This document shows, one piece after another, positions 46,533-55,429 of a stretch of DNA of 55,429 bases. Under the pieces are notes generated by a model. It was not told where the DNA came from and searched no databases. It saw only the letters and a program-made list of their open reading frames with translations. The stretch comes from Propionibacteriaceae bacterium (GTDB taxonomy: Bacteria; Actinomycetota; Actinomycetes; Propionibacteriales; Propionibacteriaceae). Where the stretch lies: contig JADKFR010000012.1 of the NCBI GenBank assembly GCA_016717345.1, positions 1 to 55,429 on the forward strand, read 5' to 3'. The first letter of the stretch is position 1. Each line of letters opens with the position of its first letter. The position numbers were made by a program, and so were the translations under genes.

Positions 46533-47987
46533 TCAGTTGGCGCTGCCGGTCAACTTCTCGCGAAGCGCCTGCAGGGCCTCGTCGGAGGCGAGCGAGCCTT
46601 CGACAGGGGCATCGGACACCGCTGAGTACGCGGCCGTGGACACGCTGGCGACAGCGGCCTTGACGTCGGCCGCTTCGGCCTCCTCGACCTGACGCTTGTG
46701 CGCCTCCCAGCGGGCCTGAGCCTCGGCGTACTGCTGCTCCCACGCGCGCTGCTGCGCTTCGTAGCCGGGCTTCCACTCCTGGGTCTCGGGATCGAAGCCC
46801 TCGGGGTAGATGTAGTTGCCCTGCTCGTCGTAGGAGGCCGACATGCCGTACAGCGCGGGATCGAAGTCGTCCGCAGCGACGTCGATGCCCTCGTTGGCCT
46901 GCTTGAGGCTCAGCGAGATGCGGCGACGCTCCAGGTCGATGTCGATGATCTTGACCATGACCTCGTCGTTGACACTGACGACCTGCTCGGGGATCTCGAC
47001 GTGGCGCTCGGCCAGTTCGGAGACGTGGACCAAGCCCTCGATGCCCTCTTCGACACGGACGAAGGCGCCGAACGGAACCAGCTTGGTGACCTTGCCCGGC
47101 ACGATCTGACCCATCTGGTGGGTCCGCGCGAACGTCTGCCAGGGATCCTCCTGAGTCGCCTTCAGCGACAGCGAGACGCGCTCGCGGTCCAGGTCGACGT
47201 CCAGCACCTCGACGGTGACCTCGGTGCCGACCTCGACGACCTCGGACGGGTGGTCGATGTGCTTCCAGGACAGCTCGGAGACGTGCACCAGGCCGTCCAC
47301 GCCGCCCAGGTCGACGAAGGCGCCGAAGTTGACGATGGAGGAGACGACGCCCTTGCGGATCTGGCCCTTGGCGAGCTGGTTGAGGAAGGTGTGACGCACC
47401 TCGGACTGGGTCTGCTCGAGCCACGCGCGACGCGACAGCACCACGTTGTTGCGGTTCTTGTCGAGCTCGATGATCTTGGCCTCGAGCTCCATCCCGACGT
47501 AGGGCTGCAGGTCGCGCACGCGACGCATCTCCACCAGCGACGCCGGCAGGAAGCCGCGCAGGCCGATGTCGATGATGAGCCCGCCCTTGACGACCTCGAT
47601 CACCCTGCCCACCACAACGCCGTCGGCTTCCTTGACCTTCTCGATCGTGCCCCAGGCGCGCTCGTACTGGGCGCGCTTCTTGGACAGGATCAGGCGACCC
47701 TCCTTGTCCTCCTTGGTCTGGACCAGAGCCTCGATCACATCACCGACGCTGACCACGTCGAACGGGTCCACGTCGTGCTTGATGGAGAGTTCCTTGGAGG
47801 GGATGACACCTTCGGTCTTGTAACCGATGTCGAGCAGGACCTCGTCCCGGTCGACCTTGACGACGGTGCCGGTGACGATGTCGCCGTCATTGAAGTACTT
47901 GATGGTCGCGTCGACCGCTGCCAGGAAGGCTTCGGGGGAGTCGAAATCGTCCACCGCGACGAGAGAGGCCTCAGGAGAGGAGGTCAT
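46533..47987 (-). CDS. rpsA: 30S ribosomal protein S1
   Basis: S1 helps mRNA bind the 30S subunit. The 484-residue protein has four S1 RNA-binding repeats (about residues 33-100, 118-185, 205-275, 290-360), seen as GTVVKVDRDEVLLDIGYKTEG, GRVIEVVKGGLIIDIGLRGF, GVVSSIVNFGAFVDLGGVDG and GKVTKLVPFGAFVRVEEGIEG. A long Gln/Glu/Ala tail follows, as in other actinobacterial S1. The start is ATG 47987 (MTSSPEASLVAVDD) with GGAG nearby; the frame is open further upstream without a convincing start. It has its own promoter and terminator. Confidence 0.96.
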   Translation of the reverse strand: MTSSPEASLVAVDDFDSPEAFLAAVDATIKYFNDGDIVTGTVVKVDRDEVLLDIGYKTEGVIPSKELSIKHDVDPFDVVSVGDVIEALVQTKEDKEGRLILSKKRAQYERAWGTIEKVKEADGVVVGRVIEVVKGGLIIDIGLRGFLPASLVEMRRVRDLQPYVGMELEAKIIELDKNRNNVVLSRRAWLEQTQSEVRHTFLNQLAKGQIRKGVVSSIVNFGAFVDLGGVDGLVHVSELSWKHIDHPSEVVEVGTEVTVEVLDVDLDRERVSLSLKATQEDPWQTFARTHQMGQIVPGKVTKLVPFGAFVRVEEGIEGLVHVSELAERHVEIPEQVVSVNDEVMVKIIDIDLERRRISLSLKQANEGIDVAADDFDPALYGMSASYDEQGNYIYPEGFDPETQEWKPGYEAQQRAWEQQYAEAQARWEAHKRQVEEAEAADVKAAVASVSTAAYSAVSDAPVEGSLASDEALQALREKLTGSAN

Positions 47988-48130
47988 GTAGTAGGGCTCC
48001 GATTGGTTGTCTGAAGGTTTGCGTTCCACACAGCGACCTACGCTGAGGAACGACCCGACCGAAATCCGACGATGACCAGCGCGCGCTTGACCCACTCGGT
48101 CCGAGGTCAGGCCAGCCGCAATGCCCGATC

Positions 48131-48159
48131 AGACTATCCGCGCTCGCGAACCGGGGCAA
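48131..48159 (-). promoter_or_regulatory. rpsA promoter
   Basis: On the minus strand TTGCCC (48154-48159) and TAGTCT (48131-48136) have a 17-base spacer. The start site would be near 48124, leaving a leader of about 137 bases before the rpsA ATG, long enough for an autogenous control element. The promoter lies just after the polA stop, so rpsA is transcribed separately. Confidence 0.5.
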
Positions 48160-48170
48160 CTTCGGGTGCC

Positions 48171-50873
48171 TCAGTGAGCGGCGTCGTGCCAGGATCGCCC
48201 AGCACCGACGGAAACCTCCAGAGGCACGGCCAGGTCGACGGCGTGACCCATCCGGTCGCGAACCAGGACTTCGAGGGCCTCGGCCTCACCGGCCGCCACC
48301 TCGAAGACCAGCTCGTCATGCACCTGCAGCAGCATCCGGCTCGCCATTCCCTCCCGCGCCAACGCCGCTTCGACGTCCAGCATGGCCACCTTGATGATGT
48401 CCGCCGCCGACCCCTGGATCGGGGCGTTGAGCGCCATCCGCTCGGCCATTTCGCGGCGTTGCCGGTTGGACGAGGTGAGGTCCGGCAGGTACCGCCTGCG
48501 GCCCAGGATGGTCTCGGTGAAGCCGGTGCGGCGAGCCACATCGACCACGTCATGCAGGTAGTCGCGCACGTGCCCGAATCTCTCGAAGTACTCGACCATC
48601 AGCCCCTTGGCCTCGGAGACGTCGATCTTCAGCTGCTGACTGAGGCCAAAGGCGCTCAGGCCGTAGGCCAGGCCATAGTTCATCGCCTTGATCTTGGCGC
48701 GCTGGGCGCCACTGACCTCGTCCGCGGGGACACCGAACACGCGTGCGGCCATCACGGTGTGGAAGTCCTCCCCCGAGTTGAACGCCTCGATGAGTCCGGC
48801 GTCCTCGCTGGCGTCGGCCATGATCCGCATCTCGATCTGGGAGTAGTCGGCGGTGAGCAACTCCTGGTAGCCGGCTCCGACAACGAAGGCCTCACGGATC
48901 CGCCGTCCCGCCTCGGTGCGGATCGGGATGTTCTGCAGGTTCGGATCAGTGCTGGAAAGCCGGCCCGTGGCGGCGATGGTCTGGACGTAGGTGGTGTGGA
49001 TCCGTCCGTCGTCAGCCACCGCCTTCTGCAGGCCCTCGACGGTCTGACGCAGCCGGATCTGATCCCGATGTCGCAACAGGTGCGCCAGGAACGGGTGCTC
49101 GGTGCGGGCGTACAGACCGTCGAGGGCTTCGGCGTCGGTGGTGTAGCCGGTCTGGGTACGTCGCGTCTTGGGCATCCCCAGTTCGTCGAACAGCACAGCC
49201 TGCAGTTGTTTGGGGGAGCCGAGGTTGATGCTGTGACCCAGCACTGCAAAGGCATCCGCCTCCGCAGTGGCGACGGCGGTGTCGAAGTCGGAGTGCAGAC
49301 GGGCCAGGTGCTCGACGTCGATCGCCACCCCGACCCGCTCCATCGTGGCCAGGGTGCGGGCCAAGGGCAGTTCCACATCGCGCAGCAGGGCCGCACCCCC
49401 CCGCTCCGCCAGGTCCGCCTCCAAAGCGGCAGCCAGGTCGATCACCGCCCGGGCGCGGATCATGGCATCGGTTCCGACGGTCTCGTCGAAGACGAACGCC
49501 AACTGATCGGAGGCCGCGGCACCTGAGGCCTCGACCGCCAACTCACGCTTCAGGTGGCGAGCAGTCAGGTCGCCCAGATCGTAGACCCGCTGGTCGGGAC
49601 GTAGCAGGTAGGCGGCCAACTGGGTGTCGCTGGCCAGGCCCGCGAGTTCCCAGCCACGGGCCCAGATCGCCAGAAGGGGGCCCTTCGAATCATGCATGGC
49701 CTTCGGCGCCGCCGGGTCGGCCAGCCAAGCGGCCAGGGCAGCGTCGTCGGCCGGGCTCAGCCCAGCGGTATCGATCCAACAGGCGGCCCCGTCCGAGGCC
49801 GCCAGGGCCAGCCCGGTGATGTCCCCCGTCCCCGCCCGCCACACGCCGGTGGCATCGATCCCGACCACACCACCTGCGGCGTGATCGTCCAGCCAAGGCG
49901 CCACCTCGTCGGGGCCGAGCGCCACTCCCGCCACCTCGAACCCGCCGCTGGGAGCCGATTGCTCGGCAGGCAGGGTTTCCATCAGGCGGTCTCGCAGTAC
50001 TCGGAACTCCAGGCCGTCGAACACGGTGTGGACAGCCTCCCGATTCCAGTCGCGGCGCTTCAACTCCGCCATGCTGACCGAAAGGTCGAGGTCGCGGACC
50101 AGCGCGTTGAGTTCGCGATTGCGGACGACGTCGGCCCGATGGGCGCGCAACGAGTCGCCGACCTTGCCGCCGATCTCGTCGATCCGCCGGATGACGTTCT
50201 CGAGGCCGTCATAGGTGGTGATCCACTTGGCCGCGGTCTTCGGTCCCACGCCGGGGACTCCCGGCAGGTTGTCGCTGGTTTCTCCCACCAGCGCGGCGAG
50301 ATCGGGGTAGCGCTGCGGGGGAACGAGGTATTTCTCCTGTACAGCCTCCGGGGTCAACCGGGCCAGGTCGGAGACCCCCTTGCGCGGGTAGAGGACGGTG
50401 GTCGCCGGATTCACGAGTTGAAGGGTGTCCCGGTCCCCCGTGCAGATGAGCACCTTCAGCCCGGCCTCGTTGGCTTGCAGCGACAAGGTCGCGATGATGT
50501 CGTCGGCCTCGAAACCGTCCAACTCGAGGTGGACGATGTTGAGCGCGTCGAGCACCTCTTTGATGAGCGCCACCTGCCCGGCGAACTCCGCCGGTGAAGC
50601 GGCGCGGTTCGCTTTGTAATCGCCGTACAACGCGCTTCGGAAGGTCTGGCGTGAGACATCGAAGGCCACCGCCAGATGGGTCGGCTGCTCGTCGCGCAAC
50701 ACGTTGATGAGCATGGACGTGAAGCCGTACACCGCGTTGGTGTGCTGGCCGGTGGTGGTCGAGAAGTTCTCCACCGGGAGCGCGAAGAACGCACGGTAGG
50801 CCACCGAATGGCCGTCGATCAGCAGCAGCAGGCCCTCGTCACTGGCGCGTCCGGCTTGGGCAGGGGAGGTCAC
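48171..50873 (-). CDS. polA: DNA polymerase I
   Basis: Pol I fills gaps and removes RNA primers. The 900-residue protein has an N-terminal 5' nuclease (LLLIDGHSVAYRAFFALPVE, FDVSRQTFRS, DALNIVHLELDGFEADDIIA, GVPGVGPKTAAKWI; to about residue 300). A 3'-5' exonuclease-like domain follows in which I do not see the acidic residues for proofreading, as in other actinobacteria. The polymerase domain has ADYSQIEMRIMAD, KAMNYGLAYGLSAFGLSQQL and LLQVHDELVFEV. The start is GTG 50873 (VTSPAQAG). The frame runs upstream into the divergent thioesterase but that is antisense. TAGAGT seven bases before the GTG could be the -10 of a leaderless message. Confidence 0.96.
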   Translation of the reverse strand: MTSPAQAGRASDEGLLLLIDGHSVAYRAFFALPVENFSTTTGQHTNAVYGFTSMLINVLRDEQPTHLAVAFDVSRQTFRSALYGDYKANRAASPAEFAGQVALIKEVLDALNIVHLELDGFEADDIIATLSLQANEAGLKVLICTGDRDTLQLVNPATTVLYPRKGVSDLARLTPEAVQEKYLVPPQRYPDLAALVGETSDNLPGVPGVGPKTAAKWITTYDGLENVIRRIDEIGGKVGDSLRAHRADVVRNRELNALVRDLDLSVSMAELKRRDWNREAVHTVFDGLEFRVLRDRLMETLPAEQSAPSGGFEVAGVALGPDEVAPWLDDHAAGGVVGIDATGVWRAGTGDITGLALAASDGAACWIDTAGLSPADDAALAAWLADPAAPKAMHDSKGPLLAIWARGWELAGLASDTQLAAYLLRPDQRVYDLGDLTARHLKRELAVEASGAAASDQLAFVFDETVGTDAMIRARAVIDLAAALEADLAERGGAALLRDVELPLARTLATMERVGVAIDVEHLARLHSDFDTAVATAEADAFAVLGHSINLGSPKQLQAVLFDELGMPKTRRTQTGYTTDAEALDGLYARTEHPFLAHLLRHRDQIRLRQTVEGLQKAVADDGRIHTTYVQTIAATGRLSSTDPNLQNIPIRTEAGRRIREAFVVGAGYQELLTADYSQIEMRIMADASEDAGLIEAFNSGEDFHTVMAARVFGVPADEVSGAQRAKIKAMNYGLAYGLSAFGLSQQLKIDVSEAKGLMVEYFERFGHVRDYLHDVVDVARRTGFTETILGRRRYLPDLTSSNRQRREMAERMALNAPIQGSAADIIKVAMLDVEAALAREGMASRMLLQVHDELVFEVAAGEAEALEVLVRDRMGHAVDLAVPLEVSVGAGRSWHDAAH

Positions 50874-50937
50874 CCCCGGAACTCTAGTGCCAGCCCCCCA
50901 CGATTCCCCGTGCCGGCCCTGTGCCAAGGTGGTTGCC

Positions 50938-51351
50938 ATGACGATGCCTGAATGGTTCGACAACCTGCGCAGCGCCCTGGACATCAAGATGGGCATGGTC
51001 CTGCAGGAGGTCTCTCCCACCCGCGCGGTCGGACGGTACCCCGTGGAGGGAAACACCCAACCCTTCGGGCTGTGGCACGGGGGGGCGTCCTGTGTCGTGG
51101 CCGAAAGCCTCGCCTCCCTGGCGGCGGCTGCCGAGGTTGGCCCGGACGGCGCGGTCACCGGCGTCGACATCAACGCCACCCACCTGCGCCCGGCGAGGGC
51201 CGGCTGGGTCACCGGAACAGCGACCGCCATCCGGATCGGGGGTTCGCTGGCGACCTACGACGTGAATCTCGTGGACGACGACGGCGAACAGGTGTGCGCC
51301 GCCCGCATCACGGTGTTTCTCAAGCGACCGGAGCGAACCCAGGAAAGCTGA
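50938..51351 (+). CDS. PaaI/hotdog-fold thioesterase
   Basis: A 137-residue hotdog-fold protein with the PaaI/YdiI signature: FGLWHGGASCVVAESLAS (catalytic region and helix), GVDINATHLRPARAGWVTG, and ARITVFLK at the end. Such enzymes hydrolyse aryl- or acyl-CoA esters, for example DHNA-CoA in menaquinone synthesis or phenylacetyl-CoA. The exact substrate is not visible. ATG 50938 is chosen; there is no strong ribosome site. It diverges from polA and converges with pdtaR, leaving only 12 bases between. Confidence 0.88.
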   Translation: MTMPEWFDNLRSALDIKMGMVLQEVSPTRAVGRYPVEGNTQPFGLWHGGASCVVAESLASLAAAAEVGPDGAVTGVDINATHLRPARAGWVTGTATAIRIGGSLATYDVNLVDDDGEQVCAARITVFLKRPERTQES

Positions 51352-51363
51352 CTCGCCGCAGCC

Positions 51364-51996
51364 TCAGCGGCCCGGTTTGCCCCCGGCTCGGGAGTGGTCG
51401 ATGACACCCTCGGCGACCTCCCGCATCGACTTGCGCAGGTCCATGGCCGTCTTCTGGATCCAGCGGAAGGCCTCCGGTTCGGTGAGCCCCAGCCCTTCCT
51501 GCAGCAACCCCTTGGCCTGGTCCACAGCCTTGCGGGACGCGAACCGCTCCTCAAGGTCGGCGACCTCGGCCTCCACGGCGCGAATCTCGGCGAACCTGGC
51601 TGCGGCGATCTCGATAGCCGGAATCACATCCGAGGCGTCGAAGGGCTTCACGACGTAGGCCATGGCCCCGGCTTCCCGGGCCCGCTCGACGAGCTCGCGC
51701 TGGCTGAAGGCGGTCAGCATGACCACCGGAGCGATGCGCTCCTCAGCGATGGCCGCGGCGGCGGTGATGCCGTCCATCTTGGGCATCTTCACGTCCATCA
51801 CCACGAGGTCGGGCACCAACTCACGGGCCAGCGCGAGAGCCTGCTCGCCGTCGGAGGCCTCCCCCACCACTTCGTAGCCCTCGCCGGTCAGGAGTTCCAC
51901 CAGGTCCAGGCGGATCAGCGCCTCGTCCTCGGCGACGAGGACCCGCAACGGCAGGGCCGGGGACTCGCTGGGCGTTGCTTGTGCGCTCTTGCTCAT
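51364..51996 (-). CDS. pdtaR: ANTAR-domain response regulator PdtaR
   Basis: PdtaR is an antitermination regulator that binds RNA hairpins after phosphorylation by the kinase PdtaS. The 210-residue protein has a receiver domain (RVLVAEDEALIRLDLVELL; phospho-acceptor Asp in DLVVMDVKMPKMDG; MLTAFSQREL; Lys in YVVKPFD), a coiled helix (ARFAEIRAVEAEVADLEERF) and the ANTAR domain (RKAVDQAKGLLQEGLGLTEP then FRWIQKTAMDLRKSMREVA). ATG 51996 starts it. The kinase gene is not in the window. M. tuberculosis Rv1626 lies in the same place relative to polA. Confidence 0.95.
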   Translation of the reverse strand: MSKSAQATPSESPALPLRVLVAEDEALIRLDLVELLTGEGYEVVGEASDGEQALALARELVPDLVVMDVKMPKMDGITAAAAIAEERIAPVVMLTAFSQRELVERAREAGAMAYVVKPFDASDVIPAIEIAAARFAEIRAVEAEVADLEERFASRKAVDQAKGLLQEGLGLTEPEAFRWIQKTAMDLRKSMREVAEGVIDHSRAGGKPGR

Positions 51997-52100
51997 GGGT
52001 GGCTTCCTTGTCGCATCAGTGACCCGGGGTGTGGGAACGTCCTGAGGTTACTCTGTCGGTGATCCGCGCCGCCAAGTTGTGGCACAATCTTCATGCTCCA

Positions 52101-52186
52101 GCCGGGGTGGCGGAATGGCATACGCGGACGGCTCAAACCCGTCTGCCCGAAAGGGCGTAGGGGTTCGACTCCCCTTCCCGGTACCA
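52101..52186 (+). tRNA. tRNA-Leu (anticodon CAA)
   Basis: Cloverleaf: acceptor GCCGGGG pairs with TCCCGGT with two G-U pairs, anticodon stem GACGG/CCGTC around CTCAAAC (anticodon CAA, 52134-52136), a long variable arm with GCCC-GAAA-GGGC as in type II tRNAs, and T arm AGGGG-TTCGACT-CCCCT. Discriminator A is followed by an encoded CCA (52184-52186). It reads UUG. The 3' half is a classic site for integration, and element-like sequence starts right after it. CACAAT at 52083-52088 may be its -10. Confidence 0.95.
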
Positions 52187-52246
52187 GAGAGAATCTGTAC
52201 TTGACTAGGAATAATGTGATCCTTGCCGCACTGGGGTGACGAGTTG

Positions 52247-52265
52247 CACAACATACGCACAACAT
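52247..52265. repeat. Paired CACAACAT repeats (candidate integrase arm sites)
   Basis: CACAACAT occurs at 52247-52254 and again at 52258-52265, a centre-to-centre spacing of 11 bases, one helical turn. They lie 60-80 bases beyond the tRNA 3' end and before the integrase fragment, where arm-type binding sites of tyrosine integrases are found. The surrounding 52187-52265 is noticeably AT-richer than the chromosome to the left. Confidence 0.35.
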
Positions 52266-52315
52266 CGGACTTCCCGAGTGGCGCTGCATGTCCGGTGCCA
52301 GGGCCTTCAAACTGA

Positions 52316-52466
52316 TCGCTCTTCTGGAGTCAGGACGATGGCCACGTCACCGACACGGACTGGCACGCAGCGTGGCTCGGAGCCTGCAAGACCGCCGTCA
52401 TCGAAGGGCTCCGCTTTCACGATCTCCGCCAATGCGATGCAGGGGGCCGTGGCGGTGCAGCTCCTG
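52316..52466 (+). pseudogene. Tyrosine recombinase (integrase) fragment
   Basis: Between an in-frame stop at 52313-52315 and the homopolymer block, one frame reads DGHVTDTDWHAAW, then ACKTAVIEGLRFHDLRQ. A tryptophan-rich strand followed by an 'LRFHDLR' box is the pattern of box II in phage-type tyrosine recombinases, with the conserved His and Arg. The N-terminal part is absent and the C-terminus, including the catalytic Tyr, would lie in the unreadable stretch. It may be a remnant or a good gene cut by bad sequence. The position beside a tRNA supports the call. Confidence 0.5.
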
Positions 52467-52470
52467 CGGT

Positions 52471-53975
<1,505 letters not shown>

Positions 53976-53984
53976 CCCGGGCCA

Positions 53985-54120
53985 TCGCTTGCGAGGAGTA
54001 CGAGGCGTAATGCATTAGCCGGCGACTACCGATGCGCGATGACCTTGGCAGAGCTCCGGTGGGTTCGTCGACGAAGATGTTCGGTCTCCTGCTAATGGTG
54101 CGTACTAATATGGAGTCAGT
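53985..54120 (-). pseudogene. ABC transporter ATPase fragment (Walker B region)
   Basis: On the minus strand the frame reads DSILVRTISRRPNIFVDEPTG, then AL and a divergent end. 'RRPNIFVDEPTGAL' is the Walker B and D-loop region of MacB/LolD-type ABC ATPases, without the expected Asp after Leu. Only about 25 residues match and neither Walker A nor the signature motif is present. One side is cut by the homopolymer block and the other ends at the next gene. It is a remnant or an artefact-truncated gene. Confidence 0.45.
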
Positions 54121-54553
54121 CGACACTGCGGCGCCAATCCGACAAAGCGGCACGTCGACGTTCCACAGCTCGCATAGAATAGCCCGCGGTCGAGTGGAAA
54201 GGCTGACTACCGGTAGGGGTGATGGCCACGACTACCCAAGAAGGCAAGACTGAGGTGCCATTGGAACTGACCGCCAAGCCCTCTATGTGATTCCAAGGAA
54301 TCTTTCGTCGAAGCAAGGGCGTGACGCCGGAATTGGTCACGATGATCGCTACGCGTGGCAAGAGGTAGACGGCAACGCCAATCGCGGCGAGCAGGAAGGC
54401 CGTACCCGCGAGAAGTGCGGCCAAGCTCGGTGAATCGCTCCATAACCCCAGAGTCGGTGTGAAGAATCCGGCACTGACTAGAAGCAGTGGCACACTGTAT
54501 GGCCCCACCTGCACTCCAAGCCTGTGGCCCCTGGGGCCAGCTGCGATCAACAT
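54116..54553 (-). CDS. Hypothetical small membrane protein, PH-domain-like
   Basis: A 145-residue protein with two hydrophobic helices (about residues 19-38 and 44-66) then a soluble region beginning LLPRVAIIVTNSGVTPLLRR and KIPWNHIEGLAVSS. 'VTNSGV..RKIPW..I' resembles the start of bacterial PH domains that follow paired helices in small actinobacterial membrane proteins. The role is unknown. Its codon use is less GC-rich than the core genes, consistent with acquired DNA. The start is ATG 54553. Confidence 0.6.
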   Translation of the reverse strand: MLIAAGPRGHRLGVQVGPYSVPLLLVSAGFFTPTLGLWSDSPSLAALLAGTAFLLAAIGVAVYLLPRVAIIVTNSGVTPLLRRKIPWNHIEGLAVSSNGTSVLPSWVVVAITPTGSQPFHSTAGYSMRAVERRRAALSDWRRSVD

Positions 54554-54756
54554 GCTAGAAGTCTACCTGAGTCTCCGGAAATACTTCTGACCATTGTTGC
54601 CGAACCAATATGCACCCGAGGAAGCTTTCGTCACGCCAAGATATGTCGCGTGCCGTATATAACTGGCTCGTCCACTTCCAATAAAACTTCGGAATGCGGG
54701 TGTGACGTCAAATCTCTTGCCTCGGATCCGCCAAGCTCGATTCAGTCCACCAAACT
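54554..54756. other. Intergenic stretch, nothing supported
   Basis: Visibly AT-richer than the core chromosome. A 67-codon frame on the minus strand (from 54766, inside the insertion sequence end) reads plausible residues such as GAYWFGNNGQKYFRRLR but has no ribosome site I trust and starts in the IS terminus. I do not call a gene. Confidence 0.4.
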
Positions 54757-55429
54757 GGCTCTTCACACCTGCGGTGGGGGTGGGGTGAGTCCGTGGCCGA
54801 TGAGGAGCATGCGTAGGCGGTAGTTCTCGCGGTTGCGGAACCCGCGGGCGATGCGCCGGTGGAGTTCGATCAACCCGTTAATGGCCTCGCTGCCACCGTT
54901 GCTGGCGCGGCCGGTGTCGAAGTAGGCCAGGAAGGCGTCCTTCCACTGCTTCAGGGTGCGGCCGAGGCGGGCGACCTCGGGGATCGGGCAGGAGGGGAAG
55001 CCGTCGACGACCTGCTCGGCGAGCGCCCGTCCCTTGGCGGGGTCGGGTTCGTGGTAGACGTCGCGGACCTGTTGGGCGCACTGCCAGGCGACCCACACGG
55101 GTTCGTGGCGTTCGTCGGTGTCGACGGCGGCCAGCAACCGGAACCACTGCTTGGGGGTGAGTCGTTCCGACCCGCACCGGAGCAGGTTCCGGATGCCGTA
55201 GAGGGGGTCACCGGCCCGCCCGCGGTGGCCCAGGGTTTCCTGCTGGATACGGCGGCGGACCTCGTCGAGGGCGTGACCGGCCAGGGCCACGACGTGGAAA
55301 GCGTCGAGGACGGCGGTGGCGTCGGCGAGTTTGTCGTCGATGGCGTTCTTGTAGCCGTGGAACGGGTCCAAGGTGGCCACCTGCACCCGCTTCTTGAACG
55401 GGTCACCGCGGGCGTCGAGCCACGTCTTG
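54757..55429 (-). mobile_element. ISL3-family insertion sequence, partial (runs off window)
   Basis: The left end begins GGCTCTTCACACCTGCGG at 54757, the GGCTCTTC start typical of ISL3 terminal inverted repeats. The transposase stop lies inside this end. The other end is beyond 55429. The eight bases before it, ACCAAACT, would be the target duplication; the matching copy should flank the far end. Confidence 0.8.
54763..55429 (-). CDS. ISL3 family transposase, C-terminal part
   Basis: The frame enters from the right edge (KTWLDARGDPFKKRVQVATL) and continues for 222 codons. It has the DDE_Tnp_ISL3 features: DPFHGYKNAIDDKLADATAV with a catalytic Asp followed by LDAFHVVALAGHALDEVRRR, the helical insertion with GSERLTPKQWFRLL, and the last catalytic region FDTGRASNGGSEAINGLI (Glu) followed by ARGFRNRENYRLRMLL. 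The N-terminal zinc-finger and HTH part is outside the window. No frame break is seen, so the element may be active. Confidence 0.9.
   Translation of the reverse strand, partial: KTWLDARGDPFKKRVQVATLDPFHGYKNAIDDKLADATAVLDAFHVVALAGHALDEVRRRIQQETLGHRGRAGDPLYGIRNLLRCGSERLTPKQWFRLLAAVDTDERHEPVWVAWQCAQQVRDVYHEPDPAKGRALAEQVVDGFPSCPIPEVARLGRTLKQWKDAFLAYFDTGRASNGGSEAINGLIELHRRIARGFRNRENYRLRMLLIGHGLTPPPPQV

Noticed and set aside
50874..51230. N-terminal extension of polA
   Set aside because: It overlaps the divergent thioesterase in antisense, and Pol I has its usual N-terminus at the GTG at 50873.

Overview
The window is GC-rich bacterial DNA, almost certainly from an actinobacterium. RbpA, WhiA, OpcA, a mycothiol-dependent isomerase-type protein, a SufR-led suf operon and a SURF1/CtaA/CtaB respiratory set are all present. 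Much of the gene order follows the Mycobacterium tuberculosis chromosome in two blocks: SPFH/NfeD, fabG-fabI, ABC-F, sufTUSCDBR, ABC pair-ctaA, ctaB, zwf-opcA-pgl, secG-tpi-pgk-gap, whiA-yvcK-rapZ-uvrC (the Rv1488 to Rv1420 stretch), then uvrA, uvrB, coaE, rpsA, polA and pdtaR (the Rv1638 to Rv1626 stretch). A member of the Propionibacteriales is my guess; that is inference, not something the sequence proves.

Layout: 1-8.2 kb holds membrane and lipid genes (a probable PAP2 phosphatase end, SPFH, NfeD, an ABC ATPase, fabI, fabG), then DUF3099, SURF1, a META lipoprotein, an RlmA-like methyltransferase and an M20 amidohydrolase. 8.2-13 kb holds ABC-F, an AI-2E-type permease, a transglutaminase-like protein and CtlX. 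13-19.6 kb is the suf operon on the minus strand, with SufD fused to a Rieske domain, and sufR at its head. sufR diverges from a large proton-pumping pyrophosphatase gene (hppA). 22.4-29.1 kb holds an ABC exporter with heme A synthesis genes and the oxidative pentose phosphate genes. 29.1-38.1 kb holds rbpA, secG, the tpi/pgk/gap glycolytic operon, whiA, yvcK, rapZ and uvrC. 38.2-52 kb holds a secreted Rieske lipoprotein, uvrA, a DinB/MDMPI protein, terC, uvrB, coaE, rpsA, polA, a thioesterase and the ANTAR regulator pdtaR.

At 52.1 kb the character changes. A tRNA-Leu(CAA) is followed by paired short repeats, an integrase fragment, about 1.5 kb of near-pure G then C homopolymer, a scrap of an ABC ATPase, an orphan membrane protein and an ISL3-family insertion sequence running off the window. 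This looks like the edge of an integrated element. The homopolymer block is best read as failed sequence rather than biology, so any island genes there are lost.

The window also carries at least six frame breaks, in the SPFH gene, META lipoprotein, M20 enzyme, sufS, sufB and tpi. Nearly all are repaired by restoring one base in a short homopolymer, including in genes expected to be essential. I treat them as consensus errors and give the repaired gene extents. The most interesting biological observations are the SufD-Rieske fusion, the lipoprotein-like leader on the pyrophosphatase, the stacked inverted repeats over the hppA promoter, and a 44-residue ORF coupled to coaE.
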